DNA from: a bacterium | GTDB lineage: Bacteria > Sysuimicrobiota > Sysuimicrobiia > Sysuimicrobiales > Segetimicrobiaceae | Length of the DNA stretch: 42,237 nt | Assembly (NCBI GenBank): GCA_035307765.1 | Contig: DATGHU010000003.1 | Span: 1-42,237, forward strand | Reading direction: 5' to 3' | Part shown: piece by piece, positions 31,210 through 39,333 of the stretch | Layout: each line of letters starts with the position of its first letter | Position numbering within the stretch: the first letter of the stretch is position 1 | Made by a program: the position numbers and the translations under genes | Notes under the pieces: generated by a model | Told to the model about the DNA's origin: nothing | What the model saw: the letters and a program-made list of their open reading frames with translations, nothing else | Database searches by the model: none

Positions 31210-33129
31210 GTGCGGATGGGGTCTCCGGGGATGAAGATGTCTCCCACGGGCACCCCCCTGCATCACCGATTGTTGGGGATCATCAACGAGAATTCCAAGA
31301 AGGGCGGCGATGTCACCGCCGCGTGGCTGGCCGGCTTGCTCTCGGCCCCGCTGGCGGAAGTGGAAGCGGACCTCAAGGCGCTGGTGGCGCTGGGAAACGT
31401 CATTCAGGTCCCGAGCGAAAACGGCGAGGCGCACTACGCCGTCGCCCCCAGGCGCCGGTTTCTCGGGGAGCTCCTGGTCGAACTGGGGCTGTTGACCGCC
31501 GCGCAGCTGCAGGAGGCGCTGGCCGAGCAGGCCCGAACGGGCGAACGGCTCGGTGCCATTCTGCTGGCGCGGCGATACGTCGCCAAGCAGGACCTCGGCA
31601 GGACGCTGGAGCTGCAGCACGGCATCCCCTATGTCAATCTCTCCGCCCAAGCCATCGACGAGCAGTTGGTGCGAAGCCTGCCGGAACGGTTGCTGATGGA
31701 TCACAAGGTCGTGCCGTTTGCCCGCCGCGGCGACGAGATCGACCTGGCGATGCTCGACCCCACGGACATCCTGGCGAGCGATGCCGTGGGACGGTACCTG
31801 AAGGGGCACGTGCGGACGTTTCTGATCACGGAAGACGACTTCGCCTGGGCGGTGAGCAAGTTCTTCGACGTGAGCCGGAAAGTCGGCGAGAGCCTCGTCG
31901 AATTTTCCGCGCCCGATCGCGAGGAGACCGAAACGCTGACGGTCTCGGTCGCGGATACCTACAACGATCCCCCGGTCGTCAGGGTCGTCAATACGGTGCT
32001 CAACGACGCCGTCCGGATCGGGGCCACCGACATCCACATCGAACCGGAAGCCGATGACACCCGGATTCGGGTCCGTGTGGATGGGATGCTGATGGACAAA
32101 GCGAGCCTTCCCCGTTCCATCGGGGACGCGGTGGCCTCCCGGCTGAAGGTGCTCGCCGGCATGGACATCGCCGAGCGCGTCCGACCCCAGGACGGACGGA
32201 TGCAGTTTCGGGTTGAGGATCGCGAGTACGACATGCGGATCGCCACCCTGGGGACGACGTTCGGGGAGCGCACGGCGATCCGGTTGCTCAGCACCCGAAA
32301 CGTCCTGGTCGGCCTCGATCGGCTCGGATTGTTCCCGGAGCAGCAGGAGTTGCTGGTGGAATTCATGGCGGCGCGCTACGGGATGGTCCTGGTGACCGGC
32401 CCCACGGGCAGCGGGAAGACGACGACCCTCTACGCGTCGCTGAGCCACATCAATCAACCGTCGAGAAACATCATGACGATCGAGGACCCGGTGGAGTATC
32501 GGTTGCGGGGGATCACCCAGATCCAGGTCCGCGAGAAAGCGGGGGTGACTTTTGGGATGGGCCTCCGGGCCATGTTGCGGCATGATCCCGACGTGGTGAT
32601 GGTGGGGGAAGTCCGGGACTCGGAGACGGCATCGATTGCCGTGCACGCCGCCCTGACCGGGCACCTGGTCTTGAGCACCCTGCACACCAATAGCGCGGCC
32701 GGCGCTATGGTGCGGCTCTTGGACATGGGTATCGAGCCGTACCTCCTGACCTCATCGCTGATGGCGGTGATCGGGCAGCGGCTGGTGCGGATCCTGTGTA
32801 AGGCCTGCAAGCGCCAATATCGCGCCCGAGAGGAGGATCTCTTGACGCTCGGGTTCGCGACCGATGCCGACGTGGCCCTGTACGAGCGCGTGGGGTGCCC
32901 GGAATGCGGCGGGTTGGGCTACAAGGGGCGGACCGGCGTGTACGAGATCATTCGGCTGACCGACACCGTCCGCGACCTCGTGCAGCAGCGGAAGCCCGAA
33001 GTCGAGTTGATGAACGCCGCCCGGGCCGACGGGACGCAAATGCTGTGGGAGGTGGGGGTGCGAAAGGTCCTCGACGGTGTCACGACCGTCGAGGAGATGC
33101 AGCGGCTGATATCGTCCGAGATGCACTGA
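31210..33129 (+). CDS. pilB: Type IV pilus assembly ATPase PilB (GspE family)
   Basis: 639 residues from GTG 31210, or 632 from ATG 31231 (GGATGGGG upstream); the start is not settled. The N-terminal ~70 residues are a winged-helix-like stretch. Residues ~80-200 form the GspE N-terminal (MshEN-like) domain: RRFLGELLVELGLLTAAQLQ. The ATPase core has Walker A GPTGSGKTTTLYASL (about 396-410), Asp box DIHIEPEADDTRIRVRVDG, Walker B RHDPDVVMVGEVRDSETA, and His box GHLVLSTLHTNSA. A zinc site, CKACKRQY and CPECGGLGYKGR, follows. It powers pilin extrusion by the PilC platform encoded next. A retraction ATPase (PilT) is not seen in the window. Confidence 0.95.
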   Translation: MRMGSPGMKMSPTGTPLHHRLLGIINENSKKGGDVTAAWLAGLLSAPLAEVEADLKALVALGNVIQVPSENGEAHYAVAPRRRFLGELLVELGLLTAAQLQEALAEQARTGERLGAILLARRYVAKQDLGRTLELQHGIPYVNLSAQAIDEQLVRSLPERLLMDHKVVPFARRGDEIDLAMLDPTDILASDAVGRYLKGHVRTFLITEDDFAWAVSKFFDVSRKVGESLVEFSAPDREETETLTVSVADTYNDPPVVRVVNTVLNDAVRIGATDIHIEPEADDTRIRVRVDGMLMDKASLPRSIGDAVASRLKVLAGMDIAERVRPQDGRMQFRVEDREYDMRIATLGTTFGERTAIRLLSTRNVLVGLDRLGLFPEQQELLVEFMAARYGMVLVTGPTGSGKTTTLYASLSHINQPSRNIMTIEDPVEYRLRGITQIQVREKAGVTFGMGLRAMLRHDPDVVMVGEVRDSETASIAVHAALTGHLVLSTLHTNSAAGAMVRLLDMGIEPYLLTSSLMAVIGQRLVRILCKACKRQYRAREEDLLTLGFATDADVALYERVGCPECGGLGYKGRTGVYEIIRLTDTVRDLVQQRKPEVELMNAARADGTQMLWEVGVRKVLDGVTTVEEMQRLISSEMH

Positions 33130-33133
33130 CCCG

Positions 33134-34336
33134 ATGCCGACCTTCGAATATGCCGGTCGCGACGTGCGGGGCGGCCTCGTCCGGGGACGGGTCGAGGCGG
33201 ACGACGATTTGCAGGCTCGGGCGCAACTTCGTCGGGACGGATACTTCGTCACCGCGCTGCGCGAGTCGGTCTGGGCCCCGCGGCACGGGACGGGCGTGCG
33301 CAATCGGGCCGAAGTGGCGATGTTCACGCACGACCTGGCGATGCTGCTCGAGGCCGGGCTGCCCCTCCTCCAGGCCATCGAGGTCATGGGCGAGCACTCC
33401 GCGGACCGGCGGATGGAGGACGTCCTGCAGCAGCTCACCGTCGACATCCGCGAGGGGAAGAAATTCTCGACGGCGCTGGCGCGGCATCCCGATCTGTTCT
33501 CCCCCATGTACGTGGGACTCGTCAGCAACGGCGAGATGGGCGGGAGAATGGGCATCGCGCTGGAGCGGTTGGCGGGGTTCCTGGAACGGGATCTCATCTT
33601 CCGGCAGAAGGTGCGGGACTCCCTCATCTACCCGGGGCTCGTGCTCGCGATGGCGGGAGTTGTCCTGACCGTGTTCATCGTCTACATCATCCCGGCGTTC
33701 GACCGTGTCTACCGGCACGCCGGGAGTTCGTTGCCCCCGCTGACGAGAGCGCTGCTCGCCTGGAGCTCGGTGGTCCGGGCCAGCCTCCCCGTGCTGGTGC
33801 CGACGGCGATCGTGGTGCTGGCGGTGCCCCCGGTCCGCCAGGTGGTCTGGACGGCCCTGGCCGGCCCCCTGCAGCGGCTGGTGCTCCGGGTGCCTCATGC
33901 CGGGCGGCTCGCCCACACCGCGATGCTGGGCCGATTTGCGCACGCCATGTCCATGATGCTGGCCAGCGGCGTCCCGCTCCTGTCGGCGCTGGACGTCGCG
34001 GGCGAGGCCGTTGGGGCCGGAGAGTTTCGCCCGGTGCTGAGGACGCTGAGGGAGACGGTGGTCGAGGGCCAGCGCCTGACCACCGCGATGCGGAAGACCC
34101 AGTGGTTTACGCCGATGTTCATTCGGATGACCAGCATCGGGGAAGAAACGGGCCAGTTGGACGTCATGATGACACGCGCGGCAACCGTGCTGGACCGGGA
34201 ATTCGACGTGCGCATGCGGCGGTTCCTCGCCCTGCTGGAGCCGGCCCTGACCCTGGTGGTCGGCGCCGTGGTCGGGGTGATCCTGCTGGCCCTGTATCTG
34301 CCGATCTTCGGGTTGGGGAAGGCGCTCATGCATTGA
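33134..34336 (+). CDS. pilC: Type IV pilus platform protein PilC (GspF family)
   Basis: 400 residues from ATG 33134, four bases after pilB. Typical start PTFEYAGRDVRGGLVRGRVE, then two GspF repeats. The first has VAMFTHDLAMLLEAGLPLLQAIEVM and VRDSLIYPGLVLAMAGVVLT with a transmembrane helix. The second has LGRFAHAMSMMLASGVPLLSALDVA and RFLALLEPALTLVVGAVVGV with the last helix. A middle membrane stretch lies near VLVPTAIVVLAVPPV. The protein sits in the inner membrane above PilB and feeds pilins into the growing fibre. Its gene is followed by the major pilin 50 bases on. PilM, N, O and Q genes are absent from the window. Confidence 0.94.
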   Translation: MPTFEYAGRDVRGGLVRGRVEADDDLQARAQLRRDGYFVTALRESVWAPRHGTGVRNRAEVAMFTHDLAMLLEAGLPLLQAIEVMGEHSADRRMEDVLQQLTVDIREGKKFSTALARHPDLFSPMYVGLVSNGEMGGRMGIALERLAGFLERDLIFRQKVRDSLIYPGLVLAMAGVVLTVFIVYIIPAFDRVYRHAGSSLPPLTRALLAWSSVVRASLPVLVPTAIVVLAVPPVRQVVWTALAGPLQRLVLRVPHAGRLAHTAMLGRFAHAMSMMLASGVPLLSALDVAGEAVGAGEFRPVLRTLRETVVEGQRLTTAMRKTQWFTPMFIRMTSIGEETGQLDVMMTRAATVLDREFDVRMRRFLALLEPALTLVVGAVVGVILLALYLPIFGLGKALMH

Positions 34337-34386
34337 GATTTTGGGCATATCACCGATCTATGGGAGAGCCCGAAAGGATGGGTCGT

Positions 34387-34737
34387 ATGCGGACGGTGCG
34401 GAGCGAAAACGGCTTTACGTTCATGGAAGTGCTGGCGGTCGTGATGTTGCTGGGGATCCTGGCGCTGGTGGCGCTGCCGAACTACTTCGGCACCCAGGCG
34501 GGGGCCCAGCAGGCGGTGCGCAAGTCGAACGTCGAGGCGATCAACACGGCGATCGCCCTCTACCAGTACAACAACAGCGGGGCGTGCCCCGGGCAAGCCG
34601 GCCAGCCGGCGTTCAACGCCTTCATGGGCAATGTGGTGTACTTCCCGGACGGGCAGCCACTCGATCCCACCGCGAGCCCGCCGTCCAGCGCGTCGTTCAA
34701 CACCAACTACAGCAGCGTGACGTGCCGCACCAAGTAG
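34387..34737 (+). CDS. Major type IV pilin, copy 1
   Basis: 116 residues from ATG 34387, with AAAGG 9 bases upstream; ATG 34378 and 34360 are in-frame alternatives. A short basic leader MRTVRSENG is cut before FTFMEVLAVVMLLGILALVALPN, a perfect prepilin site with Glu5. The mature protein is only 107 residues: helix SNVEAINTAIALYQYNN, then a short D-region bounded by two Cys (GACPGQ and VTCRTK) with PDGQPLDP between them. This is the small G-type-pilin-like architecture of Gram-positive and deep-branching bacteria. Copy 2, 45 bases downstream, differs at only 7 of the 107 mature residues. A small hairpin follows the stop. Confidence 0.92.
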   Translation: MRTVRSENGFTFMEVLAVVMLLGILALVALPNYFGTQAGAQQAVRKSNVEAINTAIALYQYNNSGACPGQAGQPAFNAFMGNVVYFPDGQPLDPTASPPSSASFNTNYSSVTCRTK

Positions 34738-34755
34738 GTCCGCGGAAGCCGGACC
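34737..34755 (+). terminator. Small hairpin between the two pilin genes
   Basis: 6-bp stem GGTCCG/CGGACC with 7-base loop, starting at the last base of the first pilin stop codon, without a T-run. It could stabilise or attenuate the upstream pilin message, a known way of raising major pilin over downstream genes. Confidence 0.3.
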
Positions 34756-34782
34756 GGTGAGGGGATGAGGGAGGTGACAGAT

Positions 34783-35133
34783 ATGAAGCGCGTGTCAGGG
34801 GAAGGCGGGTTTACGTTCATGGAGGTGCTGGCGGTCGTGATGCTGCTGGGGATCCTGGCGCTGGTGGCGCTGCCGAACTACTTCGGCACCCAGGCGGGGG
34901 CCCAGCAGGCGGTGCGGCAGTCCAACGTCGAGGCGATCAACACGGCGCTGGCGCTGTACCAGTACAACAACAGCGGGGCGTGCCCGGGGCAAGCCGGCCA
35001 GCCGAACTTCAACGCCTTTATGTCCAATGTGGTGTACTTCCCGGACGGGCAGCCGCTCGATCCCACCGCGAGCCCGCCGTCCAGCGCACCGTTCAACACC
35101 AACTACAACAACGTGACGTGCAGGACGAAGTGA
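34783..35133 (+). CDS. Major type IV pilin, copy 2
   Basis: 116 residues from ATG 34783, with a strong site GAGGGAGGTGA 5 bases upstream, better than that of copy 1. Leader MKRVSGEGG, then FTFMEVLAVVMLLGILALVA as in copy 1. The mature protein is identical to copy 1 except for seven substitutions (for example Lys/Gln in the helix, Ala/Asn, Gly/Ser and three in the C-terminal loop), most of them in the exposed half. The tandem pair arose by duplication. Nucleotide identity is also very high through the helix region, suggesting recent duplication or ongoing gene conversion. The two may co-polymerise, or one may be a variant exposed under some condition. Confidence 0.92.
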   Translation: MKRVSGEGGFTFMEVLAVVMLLGILALVALPNYFGTQAGAQQAVRQSNVEAINTALALYQYNNSGACPGQAGQPNFNAFMSNVVYFPDGQPLDPTASPPSSAPFNTNYNNVTCRTK

Positions 35134-35220
35134 GGCCCACGGCGAGTGCAGCAGAGGCGGTGCGGAGGGGTCCCATGCCGGGTTGATGGCATCGGCGTGA
35201 CGCCAGGGGGTCCCACCCTC

Positions 35221-35667
35221 ATGGCGGCTCGATCCGGTGTGCGGGGATTCACGCTCACCGAAATCCTGGTTGTGACGGGCCTGCTCGCGGTCCTGCTCTT
35301 GGCCACGCTCCCCAATCTCGCCGTCCCGGACGCCGTCCCGACCGCGCAGGCCGCCCGCCAAGTGGCCGCCGACATGGGACTGGCCCGACGTCTGGCGATC
35401 GCCGACCACGTGAACTACCTCGTCACGTTCGCCCCGGCGGCTGGCCCCTACTCTTCGTACACCGTGGCGCCTCAGGGCGGCCCCCCCGATCCGGACTTCC
35501 CCAAGCCCCTCCCCGCCGGGGTGGTGATCACCGGCACCCAGCAGGTCACCTTTGCCCCATCCGGCGCCGCCACGGCACCCGCTGCGCTTGCCTTCGCCAA
35601 AGGCGCCGCCGCCGCCCAAGTGCAGGTCGCCTCCGCGACCGGATTCGTCCAGGAGACCGGTCCGTGA
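35221..35667 (+). CDS. Prepilin-like protein, FimT/GspH type
   Basis: 148 residues from ATG 35221, with AGGGGG about 10 bases upstream. Prepilin site GVRG/FTLTEILVVTGLLAVLLL, with Glu at +5 and the usual hydrophobic helix. Next is AARQVAADMGLARRLAIADH, the helix typical of FimT/GspH, then a short Pro- and Ala-rich beta domain. There are no cysteines, unlike the FimT-like protein of the first cluster. It is the first minor pilin of the main operon, coupled to the following gene by GTGA. It should help start fibre assembly at the membrane. Confidence 0.86.
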   Translation: MAARSGVRGFTLTEILVVTGLLAVLLLATLPNLAVPDAVPTAQAARQVAADMGLARRLAIADHVNYLVTFAPAAGPYSSYTVAPQGGPPDPDFPKPLPAGVVITGTQQVTFAPSGAATAPAALAFAKGAAAAQVQVASATGFVQETGP

Positions 35668-36077
35668 ACCGCGAGGCGGGGTTCAGCCTGATCGAGGTGC
35701 TCGTCGCCACCCTGATACTCGGGTTGTCGATCGTCCCGTTGATGCAGCTGTTTCCGGGACTCGTGAACACCGCTCAGGATGACGAGATCACGACGCGGCT
35801 CGGCACCGTGGCCGCGAGGCAAATGGAGGCGGTCACGACCAGCCTGCACGCCAACATCACAAGCTTGGGCTTCGGGACGAGCTCCGCCGCTTGCGCCGAT
35901 CTCCCGCAGTGCCTTGTGCAGTCGACGATCACGAGCGAGGCCTCGAGCGCCACGCCGGGGGTCGGACAGTTGGTCGACGTCCGGGTCATTGCCTGCGCGG
36001 ATGCGAACGGCAACAATACCTGCGACCCCGGCGAACGCCAAGTCGAGTACGATGCCAAGATTACCTCGCGGCCGTAG
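35664..36077 (+). CDS. Prepilin-like protein, PilV/GspI type
   Basis: 137 residues from GTG 35664, overlapping the preceding stop. Leader MNREAG, then FSLIEVLVATLILGLSIVPL, a canonical prepilin site and the PilV/GspI-like helix with Pro at about position 24. The globular part has four Cys (ACADLPQC, VIACADANGNNTC), probably two disulfides. The DANGNNTCDPGERQVEYD stretch is rich in Asp/Asn and could bind calcium, as the D-x-N-G-N loop suggests. The following gene starts 26 bases before this one stops, in another frame. A minor pilin role is inferred from family and position. Confidence 0.86.
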   Translation: MNREAGFSLIEVLVATLILGLSIVPLMQLFPGLVNTAQDDEITTRLGTVAARQMEAVTTSLHANITSLGFGTSSAACADLPQCLVQSTITSEASSATPGVGQLVDVRVIACADANGNNTCDPGERQVEYDAKITSRP

Positions 36078-37542
36078 CCTCCCCCGAGACGCCGGCGCCA
36101 CCCTCGCCGAGCTGCTCGTTGTGGTTATGCTCCTGGCGCTGATCGTGGGGGCCCTCTACCCGCTGCTCTATAGCGGCCAGCAGGCCCAGGGCTACGCCGG
36201 CCGCCGCCAGGAGCTGATCCAGAGTGGTCGGGTCGCCCTCGACAAGCTCCTCCGCGAGCTGCGCGCGGCGGAGTCCTTCCGTACGCTGACCCCCGGAGAC
36301 ATCAGTTTCACCCTGAACTGGGGCGACGGCTCGGACGCCGCGCCGACGGTGGAATATGCGCTCAACGGCGCGACGCATAACCTCGAGTATCGGTGGCGCG
36401 CGGACTACGATTACCGCGCGCAGATCACCGTGCACGCAGCGAGCACGGTGACGACCCCGTATGCGGCCTCGGTCACCTTCAACCATGCGGCCCTGGTCCT
36501 GGCGGGCAAGAGTTTGGCCAGCGGAGACGACGTCCGCGTGCGGTATTGGAATGGCAGCACGATGGTCGAGTTGGACCGGCTGGTCGATCCGACCTCGGCC
36601 TGGAACAGCGCCACGACGACGGTGTGGTTTGCGCTGCAGGCCCCCATCGCGAGCGGCAAAACCGACGGCAACTACTACCTCTACTACGGCAATCTTGCCG
36701 ATGCGAACCCGCCCGCAAACGGCGCGAACATCTTTCTCGACTACCAGGATGGGACCACGCTCGACGGGTGGACCCGGCGCGATGCGAATCCCGGGGCGTA
36801 TTCGACGTCCGCGGCGAACGGGTTCATCTTTCAGACGGCGGCCGGGACGGGCTTTCGAGAACTCACCAAGAACGTCCCCCACGGCGACGTGGAGATCTTC
36901 TGGGGGTTCTCGAGCGCAGTGACCGACGCACGCGACGGTCTCGACGCCGGGGTGAGCGCCCGCCTTGCCGACGATGGGCACGGGTATCGCCTGACCGTGG
37001 GCGATCAGAACAATACCAGGCTGCGCATCGACTACTGGGCCGGTTGGAGCGGCGGCGGGGGGACCATCAAGAGTGTCGTGGCGCCGCTCGTTCCCGGGGG
37101 GCGCTATTTCGGGCGATTCTACCTGGTTGGATCCACCCTGCAGGCGAAGTTCTGGGCGGCGGGGCTCCCCGAGCCGCCGGGGTGGACCCTCGCGGCGATC
37201 GACGGGCGCAGGGCCAACGGAAACCACTACGGTCTGCTGGATGGCAATAAGGCCCCGGAGAACCACACGCACTCCACCGTGATCATCCGGCCGCGGGTCC
37301 CGGTCGACCCGACCACGACGCTCGGCCCGGAAACCTCGGGCACCCGCCCCGACGCCCTGGTCCCGCTGGCGGGGCCCTTCCGGTCGCTGGCGGTGGCGTG
37401 CTTCGACGCGAAGGATCTCTCTATCCCCTGCGCCCCAACGACGCCCGTCCGGACCGTCCAGGCGACGCTCGTGGTGATGGATCCGACCGGGCAGGTGCCC
37501 GATCTCACGCTGACCGGCCAGGCCTTTCGGAGAAGCCCATGA
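36052..37542 (+). CDS. Prepilin (PilW/GspJ-like) fused to DUF2341/lectin-like domain
   Basis: 496 residues from ATG 36052. The leader MPRLPRGRSLPRDAG precedes ATLAELLVVVMLLALIVGAL: prepilin Gly, Glu at +5, hydrophobic helix, then SGRVALDKLLRELRAAESF as in PilW/GspJ. Instead of ending at ~200 residues, the chain carries a DUF2341-like module at about 110-225 (YRAQITVHAAS, VRVRYWNGSTMVELDRLVD, NYYLYYGNLADANPP). A concanavalin-like beta stretch follows at ~225-410 (LDYQDGTTLDGWTRRD, VSARLADDGHGYRLTVGD, GRFYLVGSTLQAKFWAAG). Minor pilins of this layout could place a carbohydrate-binding or adhesive head at the pilus tip. The tail (VRTVQATLVVMD) returns to PilW-like sequence, so the module is an insertion. 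Confidence 0.85.
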   Translation: MPRLPRGRSLPRDAGATLAELLVVVMLLALIVGALYPLLYSGQQAQGYAGRRQELIQSGRVALDKLLRELRAAESFRTLTPGDISFTLNWGDGSDAAPTVEYALNGATHNLEYRWRADYDYRAQITVHAASTVTTPYAASVTFNHAALVLAGKSLASGDDVRVRYWNGSTMVELDRLVDPTSAWNSATTTVWFALQAPIASGKTDGNYYLYYGNLADANPPANGANIFLDYQDGTTLDGWTRRDANPGAYSTSAANGFIFQTAAGTGFRELTKNVPHGDVEIFWGFSSAVTDARDGLDAGVSARLADDGHGYRLTVGDQNNTRLRIDYWAGWSGGGGTIKSVVAPLVPGGRYFGRFYLVGSTLQAKFWAAGLPEPPGWTLAAIDGRRANGNHYGLLDGNKAPENHTHSTVIIRPRVPVDPTTTLGPETSGTRPDALVPLAGPFRSLAVACFDAKDLSIPCAPTTPVRTVQATLVVMDPTGQVPDLTLTGQAFRRSP

Positions 37543-38072
37543 TCCCTTCCGCGGCTCACACCTCCCGGCTGTCTGCGTGGGCCGCCTCGGCCGGGCGGGA
37601 AGACGGGCTCGCGCTCCCTCTGGCGATGGTCGTGGTGCTGATCCTGTCCGCCCTCATGCTGGGGCTTGCGCAAACGACGCTCTCCGAGATCAACACCGCG
37701 CTCCCCACCGATCGAGATGTGCGGGCGAACTATCTGGCGCAGGCCGCGCTCGAGGATCAGCTCTACCGGTTGAAGGCAAACAAGGATGCGGGGGCTATCC
37801 CCCCCACGAACTATCCGGTCACGGCGGGGCAGGAGACCTGGTACCGCACCACCCTCACCTGCCTCCTGAACTGCGCGACGAACTTCGAGACCCGGCGCTG
37901 GCAGATCGTGGCGACCGGGGAGATTCACGCGCCGGGATCCGCAACCGTCCTGCAGGATCGGGCCGTTCGTGCCGTGGTGGAGATTCATTACGGCGGCAGC
38001 GGCGGGTCGTTGTACCAGTTTCCGAACCCCGGGGGGGTGCTGATCCTCCGCTGGGAAGAGGTCTACCCGTAA
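37539..38072 (+). CDS. PilX-like pilus-assembly protein
   Basis: 177 residues from ATG 37539, overlapping the previous stop (ATGA). A 20-residue leader, then REDGLALPLAMVVVLILSAL (membrane helix without the classical prepilin Glu), then LGLAQTTLSEINTALPTDRD and ANYLAQAALEDQLYRLKAN, the usual PilX pattern. Normal length for the family, with two Cys (LTCLLNCATN). It is the smaller counterpart of the 543-residue PilX-like protein of the first cluster. The last gene of the main pilus operon, it ends 46 bases before the convergent mrfB stop. Confidence 0.83.
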   Translation: MIPSAAHTSRLSAWAASAGREDGLALPLAMVVVLILSALMLGLAQTTLSEINTALPTDRDVRANYLAQAALEDQLYRLKANKDAGAIPPTNYPVTAGQETWYRTTLTCLLNCATNFETRRWQIVATGEIHAPGSATVLQDRAVRAVVEIHYGGSGGSLYQFPNPGGVLILRWEEVYP

Positions 38073-38083
38073 CGACTTCGATC

Positions 38084-38119
38084 GATCGCGGCCGCGAGGG
38101 TCACGCGGCCCGCGACGAT
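38084..38119. terminator. GC-rich hairpin between convergent operons
   Basis: An imperfect 10-bp stem (about 38087-38096 with 38104-38114, one bulged C) lies between the PilX-like and mrfB stops. It has no T-run on either side but could stop both converging transcripts. Confidence 0.35.
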
Positions 38120-39333
38120 CAGGCCTCCTGGTGAATGGGGCGGCCGGCGAGCCGCTCGATCTTCCGCCGGAGGAGCGCGACGAGGTCGGGGGGCCGTGAG
38201 ATGCCATGCCCCTGACTCTCGAGCGTGGCGTGCAGGGCTTCCGCCGCAGCGGCGAGCGCTCCCGCCCGGTCACCGGCGCGCTCTCGGGCTCGGGTCACCT
38301 CAAGCAGGAGACGCGCTCGGTAACGGTCCGGCGCCCTCCACGCGAGGCGTTCCTGCTCCCACCGCTCGTGAACCCGCTCGGTCTCACCGAGCAGGCGATA
38401 CTGCCGCACACACCGCCTAAGGATCCGCCACCGGTCGCGGAAGTCTTGGGGCGTTCCCAGCGCCCGCTCGAAGCAGGACACCGCTTGCCGGGGCTTTCCC
38501 CGCCGGGCGAGGAGGACCCCCGCACCCTCCCAGTCGATCGGGCGGTGAGATCCCGAGGGATCGCGCAAGACCTGCGCCACCGCCGCGTGGAGGCCGATGA
38601 GGGCAAGCAGATCCGCCCGGTTGTGTGCGAGGACCGGCTCGAGCGCGCCGCGCTCGGCGGTCCGGAGGTAGTGGACGTACAGGCCGGGGATCTCCCATCC
38701 CGGGATATCGCCTTCTCGGGGCGCACCCAGAATTTCGGTCTCCAGCGCGCCGAGGCGGTGCGTCCCCAAGACCCGGTGCCACAACCGTCGGGCGGTGTGG
38801 ATGAGATCGGTGTGGACATCGACGGTGACCCCACGGAGGCGGTTGAGGATGAACCGGGCTTCGAGCATCGGCCAGTCGAATCGCTGGCCGTTGAAGGTGA
38901 CGAGGTGTCGGGTGCGGGCGAGCCGCTCCTGCAGTCCGGTGAGGAAGCGCCCCTCCGCACTCAGTCGGCGGAGGAGGATCTGCTCGACCACGAGCGAGGC
39001 CCCCTGGAGCGACGCCAGCCCGACCAGGAAGACATAGGTCCCCGTGCCGCCGGCGAGGCCGGTGGTTTCGGTGTCCAGCCAGAGGGTCTGCGCGGGGTCG
39101 CAGCCGTCGTGCTCGTCGATGGCGCCAAAGTATTCCCCGAGGGCGCCGGACCCGTGGCGGTGGGCGAGCGAAAACCGCGCCCGGATGACCTCGACCCCCT
39201 CCCCCTCCCCCGACGGCGGCGGAACGCGGGGCCGCGTCGCCGGCCGGGTCGGCCCGAGGGCGCTCAGGCGCCTGAGCTTTTCCCGCACGCCGGAACCCGC
39301 TCCCGAGGAAGCGGCAGGGTCAGGCGGGCACAC
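38119..39333 (-). CDS. mrfB: MrfB-like DEDD exonuclease (YprB, RNase H-like domain)
   Basis: 404 residues from GTG 39333, starting 14 bases inside mrfA. The RNase_H_2 domain spans about 80-260 with DEDDh residues visible: D87 and E89 in LWLDTETTGLAGG, D153 in FNGQRFDWPML, and H237-N-x-x-D241 in LAHNRADLLALIG. A C-terminal helical part (about 262-390; RGKPRQAVSCFERAL) is TPR-like, as in the Bacillus subtilis protein. MrfB acts with helicase MrfA in a mitomycin C lesion repair route separate from UvrABC (Burby and Simmons). The gene order mrfA-mrfB and the overlap match that pair. An N-terminal arm of ~45 residues rich in Pro/Arg is not conserved. Confidence 0.9.
   Translation of the reverse strand: MCPPDPAASSGAGSGVREKLRRLSALGPTRPATRPRVPPPSGEGEGVEVIRARFSLAHRHGSGALGEYFGAIDEHDGCDPAQTLWLDTETTGLAGGTGTYVFLVGLASLQGASLVVEQILLRRLSAEGRFLTGLQERLARTRHLVTFNGQRFDWPMLEARFILNRLRGVTVDVHTDLIHTARRLWHRVLGTHRLGALETEILGAPREGDIPGWEIPGLYVHYLRTAERGALEPVLAHNRADLLALIGLHAAVAQVLRDPSGSHRPIDWEGAGVLLARRGKPRQAVSCFERALGTPQDFRDRWRILRRCVRQYRLLGETERVHERWEQERLAWRAPDRYRARLLLEVTRARERAGDRAGALAAAAEALHATLESQGHGISRPPDLVALLRRKIERLAGRPIHQEA

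Noticed and set aside
31198-32685. 495-codon minus-strand frame
   Set aside because: Antisense to pilB with its intact Walker motifs; a high-GC shadow.
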